Shown here one piece after another: positions 7,800 to 15,836 of a stretch of DNA of 32,615 nt. The translations under genes and the position numbers were made by a program. The notes below the pieces were generated by a model. The model had not been told where the DNA came from and made no database searches. It saw only the letters and a list, made by a program, of their open reading frames with translations. Position 1 is the stretch's first letter; each line of letters begins with the position of its first letter. This stretch comes from an uncultured Clostridia bacterium (GTDB taxonomy: Bacteria; Bacillota; Clostridia; Peptostreptococcales; Anaerovoracaceae), in the NCBI GenBank assembly GCA_944386595.1, contig CALXBQ010000014.1:1-32615 (forward strand), given 5' to 3'.

Positions 7800-9053
7800 A
7801 TGGAGATAAAAAGAGATAAATATCTGAACGATATAATAAATCGCATGCATAACGGCATGATAAAAGTGGTGACGGGAATCAGGAGGTCCGGAAAATCTTA
7901 TCTGCTCTTTAAGATTTTCAGGGAATACCTGCGGGAACAGGGAGTGGATGATGCCCACGTCATAGCCATAGAGCTAGATCAGAGAAAGAACAGACAGTAC
8001 AGGGATCCTGATGTGATTCTGGATTACATAGAATCCCTGGTAGTCGATGACGGACAGTACTACGTGCTTCTGGATGAAGTTCAGATGCTGACGGCATTCG
8101 AGGAGGTTTTGAATTCCCTGATGCACATGGACAATGTTGATGTTTACGTCACGGGAAGCAATTCGAAGTTTTTGTCAAAGGACGTGCTGACGGAGTTTCG
8201 GGGCAGAGGCGACGAGGTGCATATCTATCCGCTGACTTTCAGGGAGTTCATGCAGGTTTACGATGGCGACATGTACAGGGGATGGGCGGAATACGTGCTG
8301 TACGGAGGACTTCCTCTTACCGTGACTATGAAAACAGAGGAGCAGAAAATCCGCTATCTGACGAATTTGTTCGAGGAGACATATATAAAGGACATTATAG
8401 AAAGACATCACATCGAAAAGACTCAGGAGCTGGAAGATCTAATCAACATTCTCGCGTCAGCAACGGGTTCCCTGACGAATCCGGCGAGAATTACAGACAC
8501 GTTCCGGACCGTTCTGAAGTCGAACATAAGTGTAAATACGGTAAGGCAGTACATAGAGTACCTGGAGGATGCTTTCATCGTGAGCAAGGCGAACAGATAC
8601 AACGTCAAAGGGAGAAAGTATATCGGAACTCCTATGAAATACTACTTTGAGGACGTGGGACTTCGCAACGCACGGCTGGGATTCAGGCAGGTTGAAGAGA
8701 CTCACCTCATGGAGAATGTCATATATAATGAGCTTAAGAGCCGCGGATATGCTGTGGACGTGGGCATGGTCGAAAAAAGGGGTAAAAATGAGGAAGGAAA
8801 AGACGAGAAGCGGCAGCTTGAAGTGGATTTTGTTGCAAATCTCGGAAGTAAAAGATACTACGTACAGTCTGCCTTCAGCATGCCGACCGAAGAAAATATG
8901 AGACAGGAAAAAGAGTCTCTTCTGAATATAGGTGATTCATTCAAGAAGATAATAGTCGTGAAGGATGTGGTAGGTGTTACCAGAGATGACTTCGGCATAA
9001 CGACCATGAGTCTTTACGATTTTCTCCTTAAGGAAAACAGCCTTGAGTTATAG
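7800..9053 (+). CDS. AAA-type ATPase with C-terminal DUF4143 domain
   Basis: The 417-aa product starts with a P-loop ATPase domain: Walker A GIRRSGKS at about residues 25-32, Walker B YVLLDEVQ near 90, and a sensor-like YVTGSNSKFLS. Its C-terminal half has the DUF4143 pattern (YYFEDVGLRNARLGF, ENVIYNELKSRG, LEVDFVA), which resembles a PD-(D/E)XK nuclease-like fold ending in EVDF. These proteins are widespread in anaerobes, often in many copies, and their role is not established. TGAGGA precedes the ATG by six bases. It sits between two operons and shows no functional link to either neighbour. Confidence 0.9.
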   Translation: MEIKRDKYLNDIINRMHNGMIKVVTGIRRSGKSYLLFKIFREYLREQGVDDAHVIAIELDQRKNRQYRDPDVILDYIESLVVDDGQYYVLLDEVQMLTAFEEVLNSLMHMDNVDVYVTGSNSKFLSKDVLTEFRGRGDEVHIYPLTFREFMQVYDGDMYRGWAEYVLYGGLPLTVTMKTEEQKIRYLTNLFEETYIKDIIERHHIEKTQELEDLINILASATGSLTNPARITDTFRTVLKSNISVNTVRQYIEYLEDAFIVSKANRYNVKGRKYIGTPMKYYFEDVGLRNARLGFRQVEETHLMENVIYNELKSRGYAVDVGMVEKRGKNEEGKDEKRQLEVDFVANLGSKRYYVQSAFSMPTEENMRQEKESLLNIGDSFKKIIVVKDVVGVTRDDFGITTMSLYDFLLKENSLEL

Positions 9054-9113
9054 CCGGCATACGAAATAGAAATGTGAAAAAACCTTCAAAGTGTGCAAAA
9101 GTTGTCCATAAAG

Positions 9114-9122
9114 TGGTATAAT
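9114..9122 (+). promoter_or_regulatory. Extended -10 promoter of the glpP operon
   Basis: TGGTATAAT at 9114-9122 is a perfect extended -10 element (TG-N-TATAAT). No good -35 lies 17 bases upstream, as is normal for this class. It places transcription start near 9129, which rules out the upstream in-frame start at 9093 for the next gene. Confidence 0.7.
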
Positions 9123-9158
9123 ATAGGCAGAATATTTTTACCGGGAGAGAGGTTGACA

Positions 9159-9716
9159 ATGGTAAAGGACTTTATAAGAAAGCCTATAGCGGCTGCAATC
9201 AGGACGGAGAGGGACTTCAGCACAGCGCTGAAATCCGACGTTGACATCGTATTTCTGCTTCATTCCAGCATTATGACGGTGAATCAGTCGGTTAAGGAGA
9301 TCCACAGCTTCGGAAAGAAGGCTTTTATTCACGTGGATTTCGCAGAAGGTATAGGAAAAGACAGGGCGGGGCTTGAATTCCTCGCAAAGCAGGGGGTAGA
9401 CGGGGTTCTGACCACCAGAACGGGAATCGTGAAGATGGCCAAGGAGCTTAACATGATTGCCGTTCAGAGATTTTTCCTGGTGGATTCCCATTCCCTCGGA
9501 ACATCTTTAGAATCGATAAATATTGCAAAACCGGACATAATAGAGATTATGCCCGGTATTGTCACGAAGAAAATCAGGGAGTTCGGTGAAAAGACCAATC
9601 TGCCTATAATCGCAGGGGGTCTCATTGAAACCGAAGAAGAGGTGAGAGCGGCTCTTGCCGCCGGAGCGGACATCGTGTCCACCGGTGAAGCCGGACTCTG
9701 GAACATCAAGCTTTAG
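9159..9716 (+). CDS. glpP: Glycerol-3-phosphate responsive antiterminator GlpP
   Basis: The 185-aa protein matches the GlpP family over its whole length: FLLHSSIMTV, KKAFIHVDFAEGIGKD, GVDGVLTTR, QRFFLVDSHS, DIIEIMPGI, PIIAGGLIETEEEV and GADIVSTG. GlpP proteins have a TIM-barrel-like fold, bind glycerol-3-phosphate and then bind leader RNA of glp genes to prevent termination. ATG 9159 follows AGAGG by six bases and lies downstream of the extended -10 element; an in-frame start at 9093 would lie upstream of that promoter. No glpF, glpK or glpD is next to it, so any target leader is elsewhere. The gene is first in a run of five plus-strand genes with short gaps. Confidence 0.92.
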   Translation: MVKDFIRKPIAAAIRTERDFSTALKSDVDIVFLLHSSIMTVNQSVKEIHSFGKKAFIHVDFAEGIGKDRAGLEFLAKQGVDGVLTTRTGIVKMAKELNMIAVQRFFLVDSHSLGTSLESINIAKPDIIEIMPGIVTKKIREFGEKTNLPIIAGGLIETEEEVRAALAAGADIVSTGEAGLWNIKL

Positions 9717-9737
9717 ACCTGAGGGAAGGAGACAGCT

Positions 9738-11393
9738 ATGAAAATCGAGTTTTGCGGAGCGTCTACGGGAGTTACGGGGTCATGTCATCTTTTGACCAGC
9801 GGAGACCACAAGATACTTTTAGACTGCGGCCAGTTTCAGGGAGGAAAGGCTCAGGAGGCACTGAATTACGAGCCCTTTCCCTTCGATGCGTCGGAAATAG
9901 AGTGCGTGGTTTTGAGCCACGCTCACATAGACCACTGCGGAAGGCTTCCCCTTTTGATGAAGAGAGGCTTTCGCGGAAAGATATACTGCACCGACGCTAC
10001 GGCGGATCTCCTTGACGTAATGCTGAAAGACAGCGGTTACATTCACGAAAAGGACGCCGAGTGGCAGAACAGGAAGGCCGAAAGAGCAGGAAGGAAAAAG
10101 GTGGAGCCTCTCTATACATACGAGGATTCCGTGAGAACCCTTGACCTGGTTCAGCCTGTTCTCTATAATCAGCTCATCAATTTAAACGACGACATGAGAA
10201 TAGTGTTCAACGACGCAGGCCACATTCTGGGCTCCGCCATCATAGAGCTCTGGGTAAAGGAGGGAGACGGCGAATCCAAGATAGTCTTCTCCGGTGATCT
10301 GGGCATGACGGACAGACCGATACTCAGAGACCCGACTTACATAAAGAAGGCCGACTATGTGATAATGGAGACCACTTACGGAGACAGAGTTCATCCGGCC
10401 AACTCCACCAGCATAGAGCAGCTTCTGGACATAGTTTTAAAGACGGTGAAGCGTGGAGGAACGGTAGTCATTCCGTCCTTTGCCGTGGGCAGGACCCAGG
10501 AACTCATATTCGAGTTCAACAAGTTCTACGATGAGCATTCGGAGTACAGAAAGGATCTGGATAAGGTTATGGTATACGTGGACAGCCCTATGGCCACCAC
10601 GGCTACCGAGGTTTTCCGAAAAAACGCTCAGGCTTTTGACGACGAGACGAGGGAGTACATTCTCAAAGGGGACAATCCGCTTGACTTCAAGAATCTGAGA
10701 TTCACCAGAAGCACCGCAGAGTCCCAGGCTCTCAATATGAATAAGGAACCGAAGGTTATAATTTCAGCCAGCGGCATGTGCGAAGCCGGCAGAATAAGAC
10801 ATCATCTGAAACACAATCTCTGGGACAGCAGAAACAGCGTCATATTCGTAGGATATCAGGCAGAAGGAACCCTCGGAAGAGCCCTCATAAACGGAGCAAA
10901 GGAGATTACTCTCTTTGGCGAGGAGATTCAGGTTAACGCCGAGATATATAACCTGGAGGGATTTTCAGGCCATGCGGACAGAGACGCCCTCTTTGCATGG
11001 GCGGCGGCCTTCAGACAGAAGCCGAAGCAGATTTTCCTCGTTCACGGAGAACACGACTCCAAGGTGTCATTCGCAAAGCTTCTGGAGGAAAAGCTGGGAT
11101 ACAACCCTGTTGTGGTTACGGGAAATTCCGAGTTTGAGCTTGACCTGGATTCGGCGGAGATACTGAACATGGAAAGCGCCGAAAAGAGGGAGGCAGAGTA
11201 CGAGGAGATTCAGGACGTAAGGAACAAGATCGCCGGAATTCACGAGGAAATCGAGCACATTCTCTACAATGCCGACCTGGCCATGGGAAACAATATCTCC
11301 GAGGATAAGATGATAAAGATAAACAACATCGTTCAGGAGCTTGCCAAGGCTACCGTAAACCTTGGATCTGCAGTTACGGAGGAGGACAGATAG
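9738..11393 (+). CDS. Metallo-beta-lactamase/beta-CASP ribonuclease (CPSF/YSH1-like)
   Basis: This 551-aa protein has the zinc-binding MBL motifs (SHAHIDHCG at about residues 59-67, a later H in DAGHILGSA, D in FSGDLGM), a beta-CASP insertion (about 200-400: PSFAVGRTQE, SPMATTATEVF, SASGMCEAGRIRHHL) and the RMMBL C-terminal motif (FSGHADRDAL, FLVHGEHDS). Bacterial members are exo- or endoribonucleases related to the RNA 3'-processing factor CPSF-73 and act in the cytoplasm on RNA. About 90 residues after the RMMBL part are charged and helical, longer than the minimal family. AAGGAG precedes the ATG, and its stop is one base before the uridine kinase start. Confidence 0.92.
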   Translation: MKIEFCGASTGVTGSCHLLTSGDHKILLDCGQFQGGKAQEALNYEPFPFDASEIECVVLSHAHIDHCGRLPLLMKRGFRGKIYCTDATADLLDVMLKDSGYIHEKDAEWQNRKAERAGRKKVEPLYTYEDSVRTLDLVQPVLYNQLINLNDDMRIVFNDAGHILGSAIIELWVKEGDGESKIVFSGDLGMTDRPILRDPTYIKKADYVIMETTYGDRVHPANSTSIEQLLDIVLKTVKRGGTVVIPSFAVGRTQELIFEFNKFYDEHSEYRKDLDKVMVYVDSPMATTATEVFRKNAQAFDDETREYILKGDNPLDFKNLRFTRSTAESQALNMNKEPKVIISASGMCEAGRIRHHLKHNLWDSRNSVIFVGYQAEGTLGRALINGAKEITLFGEEIQVNAEIYNLEGFSGHADRDALFAWAAAFRQKPKQIFLVHGEHDSKVSFAKLLEEKLGYNPVVVTGNSEFELDLDSAEILNMESAEKREAEYEEIQDVRNKIAGIHEEIEHILYNADLAMGNNISEDKMIKINNIVQELAKATVNLGSAVTEEDR

Positions 11394-11394
11394 A

Positions 11395-12012
11395 ATGGAT
11401 TATCCTATTGTAATCGGAATTGCAGGGGGTACGGGCTCGGGAAAGAGCACCATAATAAAGAAGATAAAAGAGCAGTTTAATGACGCCGTGACCATTTTGA
11501 GCCACGATTACTACTACAAGGCCCACGACGACCTTACATATGAGGAGAGGACGAAGCTTAACTACGACCACCCGGACGCCTTTGATACGGACCTCATGGT
11601 GGAACACATCAAGGCCCTTAAGAGGGGAGAGTTCGTAGAGAGACCGTCCTATGACTTCTCCGTTCACAACAGGAGAAAGGAGACGGTCACCGTAGTTCCT
11701 TCAAAGGTGATAATCGTGGAGGGAATACTTATCTTTGAGAACGTTGAGCTTCTGGACATGTTCGACATAAAGGTTTTCGTGGATACCGACGCCGACGTGA
11801 GAATCATAAGGAGAATACTCAGGGACGTCAAGGAAAGGGGAAGAACCCTTGAATCGGTGATAAACCAGTATCTCACTACGGTAAAGCTCATGCACGAGCA
11901 GTTCGTGGAGCCGAGTAAGAAGAATGCGGACATAATTATCCCGGAGGGAGGATACAACACCGTCGCTATTGAGATGCTGAACCAGAGAATCAGAGCTCTT
12001 TTAGGAGACTGA
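11395..12012 (+). CDS. udk: Uridine kinase
   Basis: It phosphorylates uridine and cytidine in pyrimidine salvage. The 205-aa protein shows GIAGGTGSGKST (Walker A), the HDYYYKAHDDL and NYDHPDAFDTDL nucleoside-site segments, RPSYDFSVHNR, the Walker-B-like VIIVEGILIFE and the RRILRDVKERGR lid. ATG 11395 is chosen because GGAGGAGG lies ten bases upstream, inside the end of the nuclease gene; an in-frame start at 11362 would overlap that gene by more than 30 bases. Length and motifs are full for the family, and it is translationally coupled to the upstream nuclease gene. Confidence 0.95.
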   Translation: MDYPIVIGIAGGTGSGKSTIIKKIKEQFNDAVTILSHDYYYKAHDDLTYEERTKLNYDHPDAFDTDLMVEHIKALKRGEFVERPSYDFSVHNRRKETVTVVPSKVIIVEGILIFENVELLDMFDIKVFVDTDADVRIIRRILRDVKERGRTLESVINQYLTTVKLMHEQFVEPSKKNADIIIPEGGYNTVAIEMLNQRIRALLGD

Positions 12013-12045
12013 CAGACGAACGGAAATACAAGGAGGGTTAATAAA

Positions 12046-13092
12046 ATGCAGGATTTCGGATTAGACTTCAGACTTGCCCTTTTGGGATTCGGCAACGCCG
12101 GACAGGCCTTTGCCGCGCTTCTGGAGGAGAAGAGGGATGAAATAAGAGCCACATACGGAAGAAACGTAATTATTACGGCCATAGTGACAGGGTCCAGGGG
12201 AAGCATAGTAAACCCTGAGGGCATAGATACGGCCGAAGCGAGGAGGATGCTTAAGGAGGACGGAGTCTTCAGTCCGGACTTTCCGGGGTACTGCGACAAG
12301 ACGGCCTTTGACGTAATTTCGTCGCCGTGCTGCGACGCGGTTCTGGAGCTGACGCCCCTTAACATAATGAGCGGACAGCCTGCCATAAACCACATTCTCG
12401 AAGCCTTTGCCGCAGGAAAGCACGTGGTTTCGGCCAACAAGGGGCCGGTAGCGTGGGCTCACAAGAAGCTTAAGGACATTGCGGACAAAAAAGGCCTCAG
12501 GTTCTACTACGAGACTACGGTAATGGACGGCACGCCGATTTTCAACCTTGCCGAAAAGACTCTGAACCTGTGCAGGATCACCGAAATATCGGGAATACTC
12601 AACAGCACCACCAACTACATTCTGGACGAGATGGCCGACGGGGTGCCGTACGACACCATAATCGAAAACGGAAGAAAGCGGGGCTTTATCGAAGCCGATT
12701 CCGCCATGGATATAGAGGGCTACGACGCCGCCGCAAAGCTGACGGCTCTGCTTAACGTTCTGGCTGATGCGGACATTACCCCTGACGACGTGGACAGGAC
12801 GGGAATAGAAAACATCACCGCAGAGGACGTGAAGAACGCCGAAAGCAGGGGCATGGTAATCAGACTGGTTTGCCGGGGCAAAGTGAGCCCGGACGGCGAG
12901 GTCACGGCTGAAGTGGCTCCGGAGGAGGTTCCGGCGGGAAGCATGCTGGCCTGCGTAAGGGGAACCACCTCCCTGGTGTCCCTGACGACGGATCTTATGG
13001 GAACCATCTCCATCGTGGAGCACGACCCTGAGATAGAGCAGACAGCCTACGGTATATTCTCCGATGTGCTGAGACTTCTGCAGGAAGTGTAA
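12046..13092 (+). CDS. hom: Homoserine dehydrogenase lacking the ACT domain
   Basis: It reduces aspartate semialdehyde to homoserine for threonine and methionine synthesis. An N-terminal Rossmann fold (LLGFGNAGQAFA, about residues 11-22) is followed by the family segments SANKGPVA, YYETTVMDGTPIF, GILNSTTNYIL and the signature GFIEADSAMDIEGYDAAAKLTAL with its catalytic acid and lysine. At 348 aa it ends where many family members continue into a C-terminal ACT domain, so threonine feedback through that domain is absent. AAGGAGGG precedes the ATG. A TetR gene follows after 10 bases. Why it shares a transcript with glpP, an RNase and udk is not obvious. Confidence 0.92.
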   Translation: MQDFGLDFRLALLGFGNAGQAFAALLEEKRDEIRATYGRNVIITAIVTGSRGSIVNPEGIDTAEARRMLKEDGVFSPDFPGYCDKTAFDVISSPCCDAVLELTPLNIMSGQPAINHILEAFAAGKHVVSANKGPVAWAHKKLKDIADKKGLRFYYETTVMDGTPIFNLAEKTLNLCRITEISGILNSTTNYILDEMADGVPYDTIIENGRKRGFIEADSAMDIEGYDAAAKLTALLNVLADADITPDDVDRTGIENITAEDVKNAESRGMVIRLVCRGKVSPDGEVTAEVAPEEVPAGSMLACVRGTTSLVSLTTDLMGTISIVEHDPEIEQTAYGIFSDVLRLLQEV

Positions 13093-13102
13093 GGCCGGTG
13101 TT

Positions 13103-13663
13103 ATGTCGCAGATAACCAAAAGAGCCATAGCTGAAGCCTTTGTCAGAATCATGGAAAACAAGCCCATGGGAAAGATAACCATAGGCGACATCGCGGAGGA
13201 GTGCGGAATAAGCCGCATGACCTTCTACTACCACTTTCAGGATATATACGACCTGATAGAGTGGATATGCCGGGAGGACGTTAAGAAGGTATACGGAGAC
13301 AAGTCAAAATACGAATCGTGGCAGGCCGGATTTCTCAGCCTTTGCCGTATCATATACGAAAACAGGAAGTTCGTCCGCAACGTCTACGACTCCTTTCACA
13401 GAGACTATCTGGAAAAGTACATATTCGAGATAGTCTACGAGTTGGTGCTTGACAGAGTGCATCAGCTTTCGGAAGGTATCGACATTTCGGCGGAGAACAG
13501 GCACTACGTGGCCAGATTCTACATGTACGCCATAGTGGGAGTGACCGCGGACTGGATGAAGGACGGATTCAGGGAGAGTCCGGAGGAAATGAGCGGAAGG
13601 CTTGGAGCCATGATAGAGGGCCAGGTGCTGGAATCCATAAGAAAACTGGAAAAGTACGAATAG
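13103..13663 (+). CDS. TetR/AcrR-family transcriptional regulator (DhaS-like C-terminus)
   Basis: The 186-aa protein has a TetR helix-turn-helix in residues 1-50 (ITIGDIAEECGISRMTFYYHFQDIYDLIEW) and a C-terminal helical domain of the kind found in dihydroxyacetone-kinase-operon and related regulators (FVRNVYDSFHRDYLEKYIFEI, RFYMYAIVGVTADWMKDGF). The ligand is unknown. It begins ten bases after hom and is followed by a strong terminator, so it closes the glpP-to-tetR transcript. Only a weak ribosome site (AAGGCCGG) is present, consistent with coupled translation. Confidence 0.88.
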   Translation: MSQITKRAIAEAFVRIMENKPMGKITIGDIAEECGISRMTFYYHFQDIYDLIEWICREDVKKVYGDKSKYESWQAGFLSLCRIIYENRKFVRNVYDSFHRDYLEKYIFEIVYELVLDRVHQLSEGIDISAENRHYVARFYMYAIVGVTADWMKDGFRESPEEMSGRLGAMIEGQVLESIRKLEKYE

Positions 13664-13683
13664 CGAGATTATTTTATCAGAAT

Positions 13684-13720
13684 CCCCGTTGTGATAAGAA
13701 CTTTATCACGGCGGGGGTTT
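13684..13720 (+). terminator. Rho-independent terminator after the tetR gene
   Basis: The hairpin has outer CCCC/GGGG and inner GTGATAA/TTATCAC pairing (13684-13697 with 13703-13716) and is followed by GTTTTGCTT. It marks the end of the glpP-MBL-udk-hom-tetR unit. Confidence 0.85.
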
Positions 13721-13779
13721 TGCTTATTGCAGGAGCCCTTAGGCCGGTGATACGGTATTAAGTAATGGAGGTGTATATT

Positions 13780-15147
13780 ATGGATATTTCGATGCAGATG
13801 AAAAAGGCTGCCCTTCGCACGGCGATGGGATACATAGAAAAGAATCCTGAAGATAACATGCTTAAGCTGATGGACTGGGTGGACGCTCTGGCGGGAGACG
13901 GCCCTAACAGCTTTCCTTCTCAGCGAGCCATGGTGAGAAAGGTTCTGGAGGACAAAGACAGCAGCATGCACAGGCTCATAATGAACGTCTTCCGCGACGT
14001 GGATAACGACGTAATAAAGAAGGTGTTCGAAAACTTCTTCCTGAACGCAAGTCTGGTGGGCTGGCAGAGACAGGACGAGTACAGGAAGAAATACGGCTGC
14101 AATATTCCGTGGGCCATACTTTTAGACCCGACTTCGGCGTGCAATCTCAAATGCACGGGCTGCTGGGCGGCGGAATACGGCAACAGGCTGAACCTGACAT
14201 ACGACGAGCTCAGCGATATTGTAAGCCAGGCAAAGGAAATGGGTACGTATATGTTCCTGTTCTCAGGGGGAGAGCCGCTTGTCAGAAAGGACGACATCAT
14301 CAGACTCTGCAGGGAGCACAACGACTGTCAGTTCCTTGCATTCACCAATGCGACTCTCATAGACGACAGGTTCGCTGAGGACATGCTGGAGGTGAAGAAT
14401 TTCATTCCGGCAATCAGCGTTGAAGGCTTTGAGGAGGCCACGGATTTCAGAAGGGGACAGGGTACATACCGGGCCGTAATGAGGGCCATGAAGATTCTCA
14501 AGGAACACCGACTTCCTTTCGGCGTTTCCTGCTGCTACACGTCGAAGAATCTTGACTCAATAAGCTCTGAGGAATTCATCGATCATCTGGTGGAGTGCGG
14601 GGCAAAGTTCGCGTGGTTCTTCCACTACATGCCTGTGGGAAATGACGCGGCGGTGGAGCTTCTTCCGAATCCTGAGCAGAGGAGGAAGATGTACGAAAAG
14701 GTAAGGGAGTACAGGAAGACAAAGCCTATATTCACCATAGATTTTCAGAATGACGGCGAATTCGTCCACGGCTGCATAGCTGGCGGAAGGAATTACCTTC
14801 ATATCAACGCCAACGGCGATATTGAGCCTTGCGCCTTCATTCACTATTCCGATTCCAATATCAGAGAGAAGAGTCTGCTGGAGGCCTTCCAGTCGCCGCT
14901 GTTTATGGCATATCACGACAATCAGCCGTTTAACTGCAACCATCTGAGACCTTGTCCTATGCTGGAGAACCCTGAGATGCTTAAGATGATGGTCGAAAAG
15001 TCCGGCGCTCATTCAACCGACATGCAGTCTCCTGAAAGCGCGGAGCATCTGTGCGGAAAGTGCGAGGAGTACGCCGCCAACTGGGCTCCGGAGGCCGACA
15101 GGCTCTGGGAGAAGAGGCAGGAGGAAAAGAAAGCCAAGACGTTCTAA
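13780..15147 (+). CDS. Radical SAM protein with SPASM-type C-terminal cysteines
   Basis: This 455-aa protein carries the radical SAM cluster motif CNLKCTGC (within DPTSACNLKCTGCWAAEYG), the GGEP motif (FSGGEPLVRKDD), and C-terminal cysteines typical of auxiliary Fe-S cluster (SPASM/twitch) domains: GDIEPCAFIHYSD, NCNHLRPCPMLENP and HLCGKCEEY. About 110 residues precede the radical SAM core and lack a known motif. ATG 13780 is chosen over the in-frame ATG 13765 because GGAGG at 13767-13771 gives an eight-base gap to 13780. It lies between two terminators (13684 and 15167), so it is probably monocistronic. No small precursor-peptide gene is visible beside it, so the substrate is unknown. Confidence 0.9.
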   Translation: MDISMQMKKAALRTAMGYIEKNPEDNMLKLMDWVDALAGDGPNSFPSQRAMVRKVLEDKDSSMHRLIMNVFRDVDNDVIKKVFENFFLNASLVGWQRQDEYRKKYGCNIPWAILLDPTSACNLKCTGCWAAEYGNRLNLTYDELSDIVSQAKEMGTYMFLFSGGEPLVRKDDIIRLCREHNDCQFLAFTNATLIDDRFAEDMLEVKNFIPAISVEGFEEATDFRRGQGTYRAVMRAMKILKEHRLPFGVSCCYTSKNLDSISSEEFIDHLVECGAKFAWFFHYMPVGNDAAVELLPNPEQRRKMYEKVREYRKTKPIFTIDFQNDGEFVHGCIAGGRNYLHINANGDIEPCAFIHYSDSNIREKSLLEAFQSPLFMAYHDNQPFNCNHLRPCPMLENPEMLKMMVEKSGAHSTDMQSPESAEHLCGKCEEYAANWAPEADRLWEKRQEEKKAKTF

Positions 15148-15166
15148 CTCATACATAATTACCGGG

Positions 15167-15211
15167 CATTCCCGAAACGACATTTTGAAGTTTCGGGAAT
15201 GTCTTTTTTTT
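15167..15211 (+). terminator. Rho-independent terminator after the radical SAM gene
   Basis: A perfect 12-bp stem (CATTCCCGAAAC at 15167-15178 with GTTTCGGGAATG at 15190-15201) is followed by TC and eight T residues. Confidence 0.95.
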
Positions 15212-15282
15212 GCGTGTTGTCAGAAGGGAACGGGGCGATCGGGTCTTTCGTAAAAATTTTGGTTTTTGAAGCAAAAGTCGCA

Positions 15283-15341
15283 GATTTTGCCGAAAATCGG
15301 TAGGCAAAAACTGCCTGAAACGAGAAATTTGCCGAAATTTC
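15283..15341. repeat. Three small hairpins, two with the same GCCG loop
   Basis: GATTTT-GCCG-AAAATC (15283-15298), AGGCA/TGCCT (15302-15316) and GAAATTT-GCCG-AAATTTC (15324-15341) lie in the 200-base gap just before the promoter of the pilus-like locus. They could be operators or leftovers of a small palindromic repeat. Confidence 0.5.
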
Positions 15342-15352
15342 TGTAAATCATA

Positions 15353-15381
15353 TTGACACCGGGAGGTTCCTGTTGTAAATA
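15353..15381 (+). promoter_or_regulatory. Promoter of the Tad-like locus
   Basis: TTGACA at 15353-15358, a 17-base spacer and TAAATA at 15376-15381 form a good sigma-A promoter. Transcription would start near 15388, after the ATG at 15381, so that ATG cannot be the start of the first gene. Confidence 0.8.
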
Positions 15382-15416
15382 TGAGGGACAGTAAAACCGG
15401 AGAGGAGGAAAATATT

Positions 15417-15827
15417 TTGAGCAGAGAATGGCAGCAGACGAGATTCAAAAAGTACGTACTGCCCGATGCGGTATACTATCAGAGCCTCTGGGCGGTGAGA
15501 GACCTGGAGAGAATGGAGGAGAGGATAAAGGAGCTTTCCGATACCAGAGACGCCATGGAAAGAAGCGGGAGCCTTGTGCAGGAGCCGGGCATTTCCTACG
15601 GCATCAGGAGGGCTCCGACGGAGAACGCCGCCATTGAAAGAGCCATGCTGGAGGAAAGGGTGAGAGGAATTCATGCGGCGATATCCCACATACCGGACGG
15701 TTACAGGTCCTATGTTCTGAGCAATATCATCATGAAAAATTCCGGAAAGACATTTCCCAACAAAGTCTGGCGAATATGGAAGCAGAGGTTTCTATACGAC
15801 GTTGCGGTAAACCTGGCGATATTATAA
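15417..15827 (+). CDS. Small putative regulator (sigma/ArpU-like shape), first gene of the Tad-like locus
   Basis: I do not recognise the family with confidence. The 136-aa protein is charged and mostly helical: a coiled segment (LWAVRDLERMEERIKELSDT) at about residues 25-45, a middle segment with GISYGIRRAPTENAAIERAMLEERVRGI, and a C-terminal part (YRSYVLSNIIMKNSGKTFP, then VWRIWKQRFLYDVAVNL) that resembles the sigma-region-4-like helix-turn-helix of small phage-type activators. The start is TTG 15417, with GAGGAGG eight bases upstream; the longer in-frame ATG at 15381 lies inside the -10 box. It is separated from the next gene by nine bases. A role in controlling the locus is inferred only from position and shape. 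Confidence 0.65.
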   Translation: MSREWQQTRFKKYVLPDAVYYQSLWAVRDLERMEERIKELSDTRDAMERSGSLVQEPGISYGIRRAPTENAAIERAMLEERVRGIHAAISHIPDGYRSYVLSNIIMKNSGKTFPNKVWRIWKQRFLYDVAVNLAIL

Positions 15828-15836
15828 GGAGAGGCT

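Noticed and set aside
9093..9158. Longer N-terminus for GlpP starting at 9093
   Set aside because: It would begin upstream of the extended -10 promoter at 9114-9122; the extra residues do not match GlpP, and ATG 9159 has a good ribosome site.
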